Under the pieces are notes generated by a model. That model saw only the letters and a program-made list of their open reading frames with translations, ran no database searches and was not told the origin of the DNA. Position numbers and translations under genes: made by a program. From positions 1 to 64,000 of the forward strand of contig CAVSIZ010000001.1 in assembly GCA_963728125.1 (NCBI GenBank): DNA of 64,000 nt, in the 5' to 3' direction. Below, piece after piece: positions 63,457 through 64,000 of the stretch. This DNA is from CAWDCV01 sp963728125. GTDB taxonomy: Bacteria; Actinomycetota; Actinomycetes; CAWDCV01. Each line of letters opens with the position of its first letter. Positions within the stretch are counted from its first letter, which is position 1.

Positions 63457-64000
63457 CGGTCCTGGTCGCCGTGATCGTCTGGCTCGTGGAGGGGAGATCG
63501 CGTGCGGCGCCGGTAATCGTCTTCTTCGTACAACCGATAGACCTCGCGTTGCACGATCTCTACCTCGGGCACGTCGGCGAGCACCAGTTGACCGCGCTCT
63601 CCGCCGGACTCGACCACGAGCGTTCCGCAGCCCAGCATCCGCTCGAGGACGCTGCTGTGCTCGAAATGCACGTCGTTGATGCGTCCCAACGGCATGTCGC
63701 GGCCCACGCGGGCGACCAGGCCCACCCGAGTGATGATCCGCCGGTTGGTGATCGTGTACTCGGTCGTCAGCCAGCGGAAGAATGGGTATGCGGCAAAGCG
63801 GCCGATGATGAGCAGCGCAAGCAGGGCGATGGCGCCGCGCAGCCATGGCTGGAAGTCGCCCTCACGAACGATCGCGGCGACGTATGAACCGATGCCGACC
63901 GTGCCGACGAACACGATCGCGGGGACGAGAACTTCCTTCCAGTGGGGGCGGGTGTCGCGGACGATCTCCTCGCCGTCACCGAGCAGTTTGCGCGGGTACG
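63453..64000 (-). CDS. PH-domain membrane protein, cut at the right edge
   Basis: At least 182 aa; the frame is open to the end of the window (YPRKLLGDGEEIVRDTRPHW). Two membrane helices (VLVPAIVFVGTVGIGSYVAA and GAIALLALLIIGRFAAYPFF) precede a bacterial PH (bPH2, YdbS-like) domain: WLTTEYTITNRRIITRVGLV, MPLGRINDVHFEHSSVLERM and LGCGTLVVESGGERGQLVLA. An Arg/Asp/His-rich tail ends the protein. A similar protein (Rv3278c) neighbours birA and accD5 in mycobacteria. Function unknown. Confidence 0.85.
   Translation of the reverse strand, partial: YPRKLLGDGEEIVRDTRPHWKEVLVPAIVFVGTVGIGSYVAAIVREGDFQPWLRGAIALLALLIIGRFAAYPFFRWLTTEYTITNRRIITRVGLVARVGRDMPLGRINDVHFEHSSVLERMLGCGTLVVESGGERGQLVLADVPEVEIVQREVYRLYEEDDYRRRTRSPLHEPDDHGDQDR

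Noticed and set aside
62466..63846. Extended cyclase frame to 63846 and enoyl-CoA hydratase frame to 62681
   Set aside because: Both extensions overlap neighbouring genes with clear family motifs and have antisense-like composition.

Overview
The window is about 64 kb of high-GC actinobacterial chromosome. Support comes from coenzyme F420 biosynthesis (fbiB), an F420/PPOX-type enzyme, three LytR-CpsA-Psr (LCP) proteins, a WbbL-type linker rhamnosyltransferase, a FadE25-like acyl-CoA dehydrogenase and a propionyl/acyl-CoA carboxylase beta chain. Gene content and order from fbiB through manB-wbbL, LCP, fadE25-like, purE-purK, gtrA and accD resemble the mycobacterial Rv3262-Rv3280 neighbourhood as I remember it, with local insertions. 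I do not name a genus. No rRNA, tRNA, CRISPR array, integrase or transposase was seen.

Layout. (1) 1-3.0 kb: fbiB (cut at the left edge), an AlkA-like DNA glycosylase and a DUF3105 membrane protein. (2) 3.1-23.2 kb: a surface-polysaccharide locus with four methyltransferases, eight or nine glycosyltransferases, a Wzm/Wzt ABC exporter whose ATPase has a carbohydrate-recognition tail, ManB (GDP-mannose), WbbL, and a Gmd/Rmd pair expected to make GDP-D-rhamnose. This fits ABC-dependent export of a D-rhamnose/mannose-containing glycan that is methyl-modified before export. (3) 23.2-28.3 kb: a TIGR03089 protein and three tandem LCP ligases that would attach glycans to the wall. (4) 28.3-38.3 kb: core metabolism and signalling: two acyl-CoA dehydrogenases, UDP-glucose dehydrogenase, a CoA-binding protein, PurE/PurK, GtrA, a two-component system and AccD.

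(5) 38.3-58.8 kb: a carbohydrate-catabolism island. It holds an oxidoreductase/PTE-like hydrolase/SDR/DeoC-like aldolase operon, an ABC exporter, an F420/PPOX protein, a GntR-ROK-SIS-Gfo/Idh block, and a CUT2 sugar-uptake operon with its own HutC-type GntR regulator. A 12-bp palindrome, TTGTCTAGACAA or a one-mismatch form, lies at the start of three separate transcription units and probably ties them into one regulon. (6) 58.8-64 kb: a small membrane protein, an alpha/beta hydrolase, a lipoprotein, an enoyl-CoA hydratase, a class III nucleotide cyclase and a PH-domain protein cut at the right edge.

Two general features matter to a reader. Many genes are split by single-base frameshifts; between about 8.4 and 14.0 kb every gene is hit several times, which looks more like poor consensus sequence than biology. 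Start sites also show a recurrent pattern: a TANNNT -10 box 7-8 nt before a GTG/ATG, i.e. leaderless transcripts, which I used to choose several starts.
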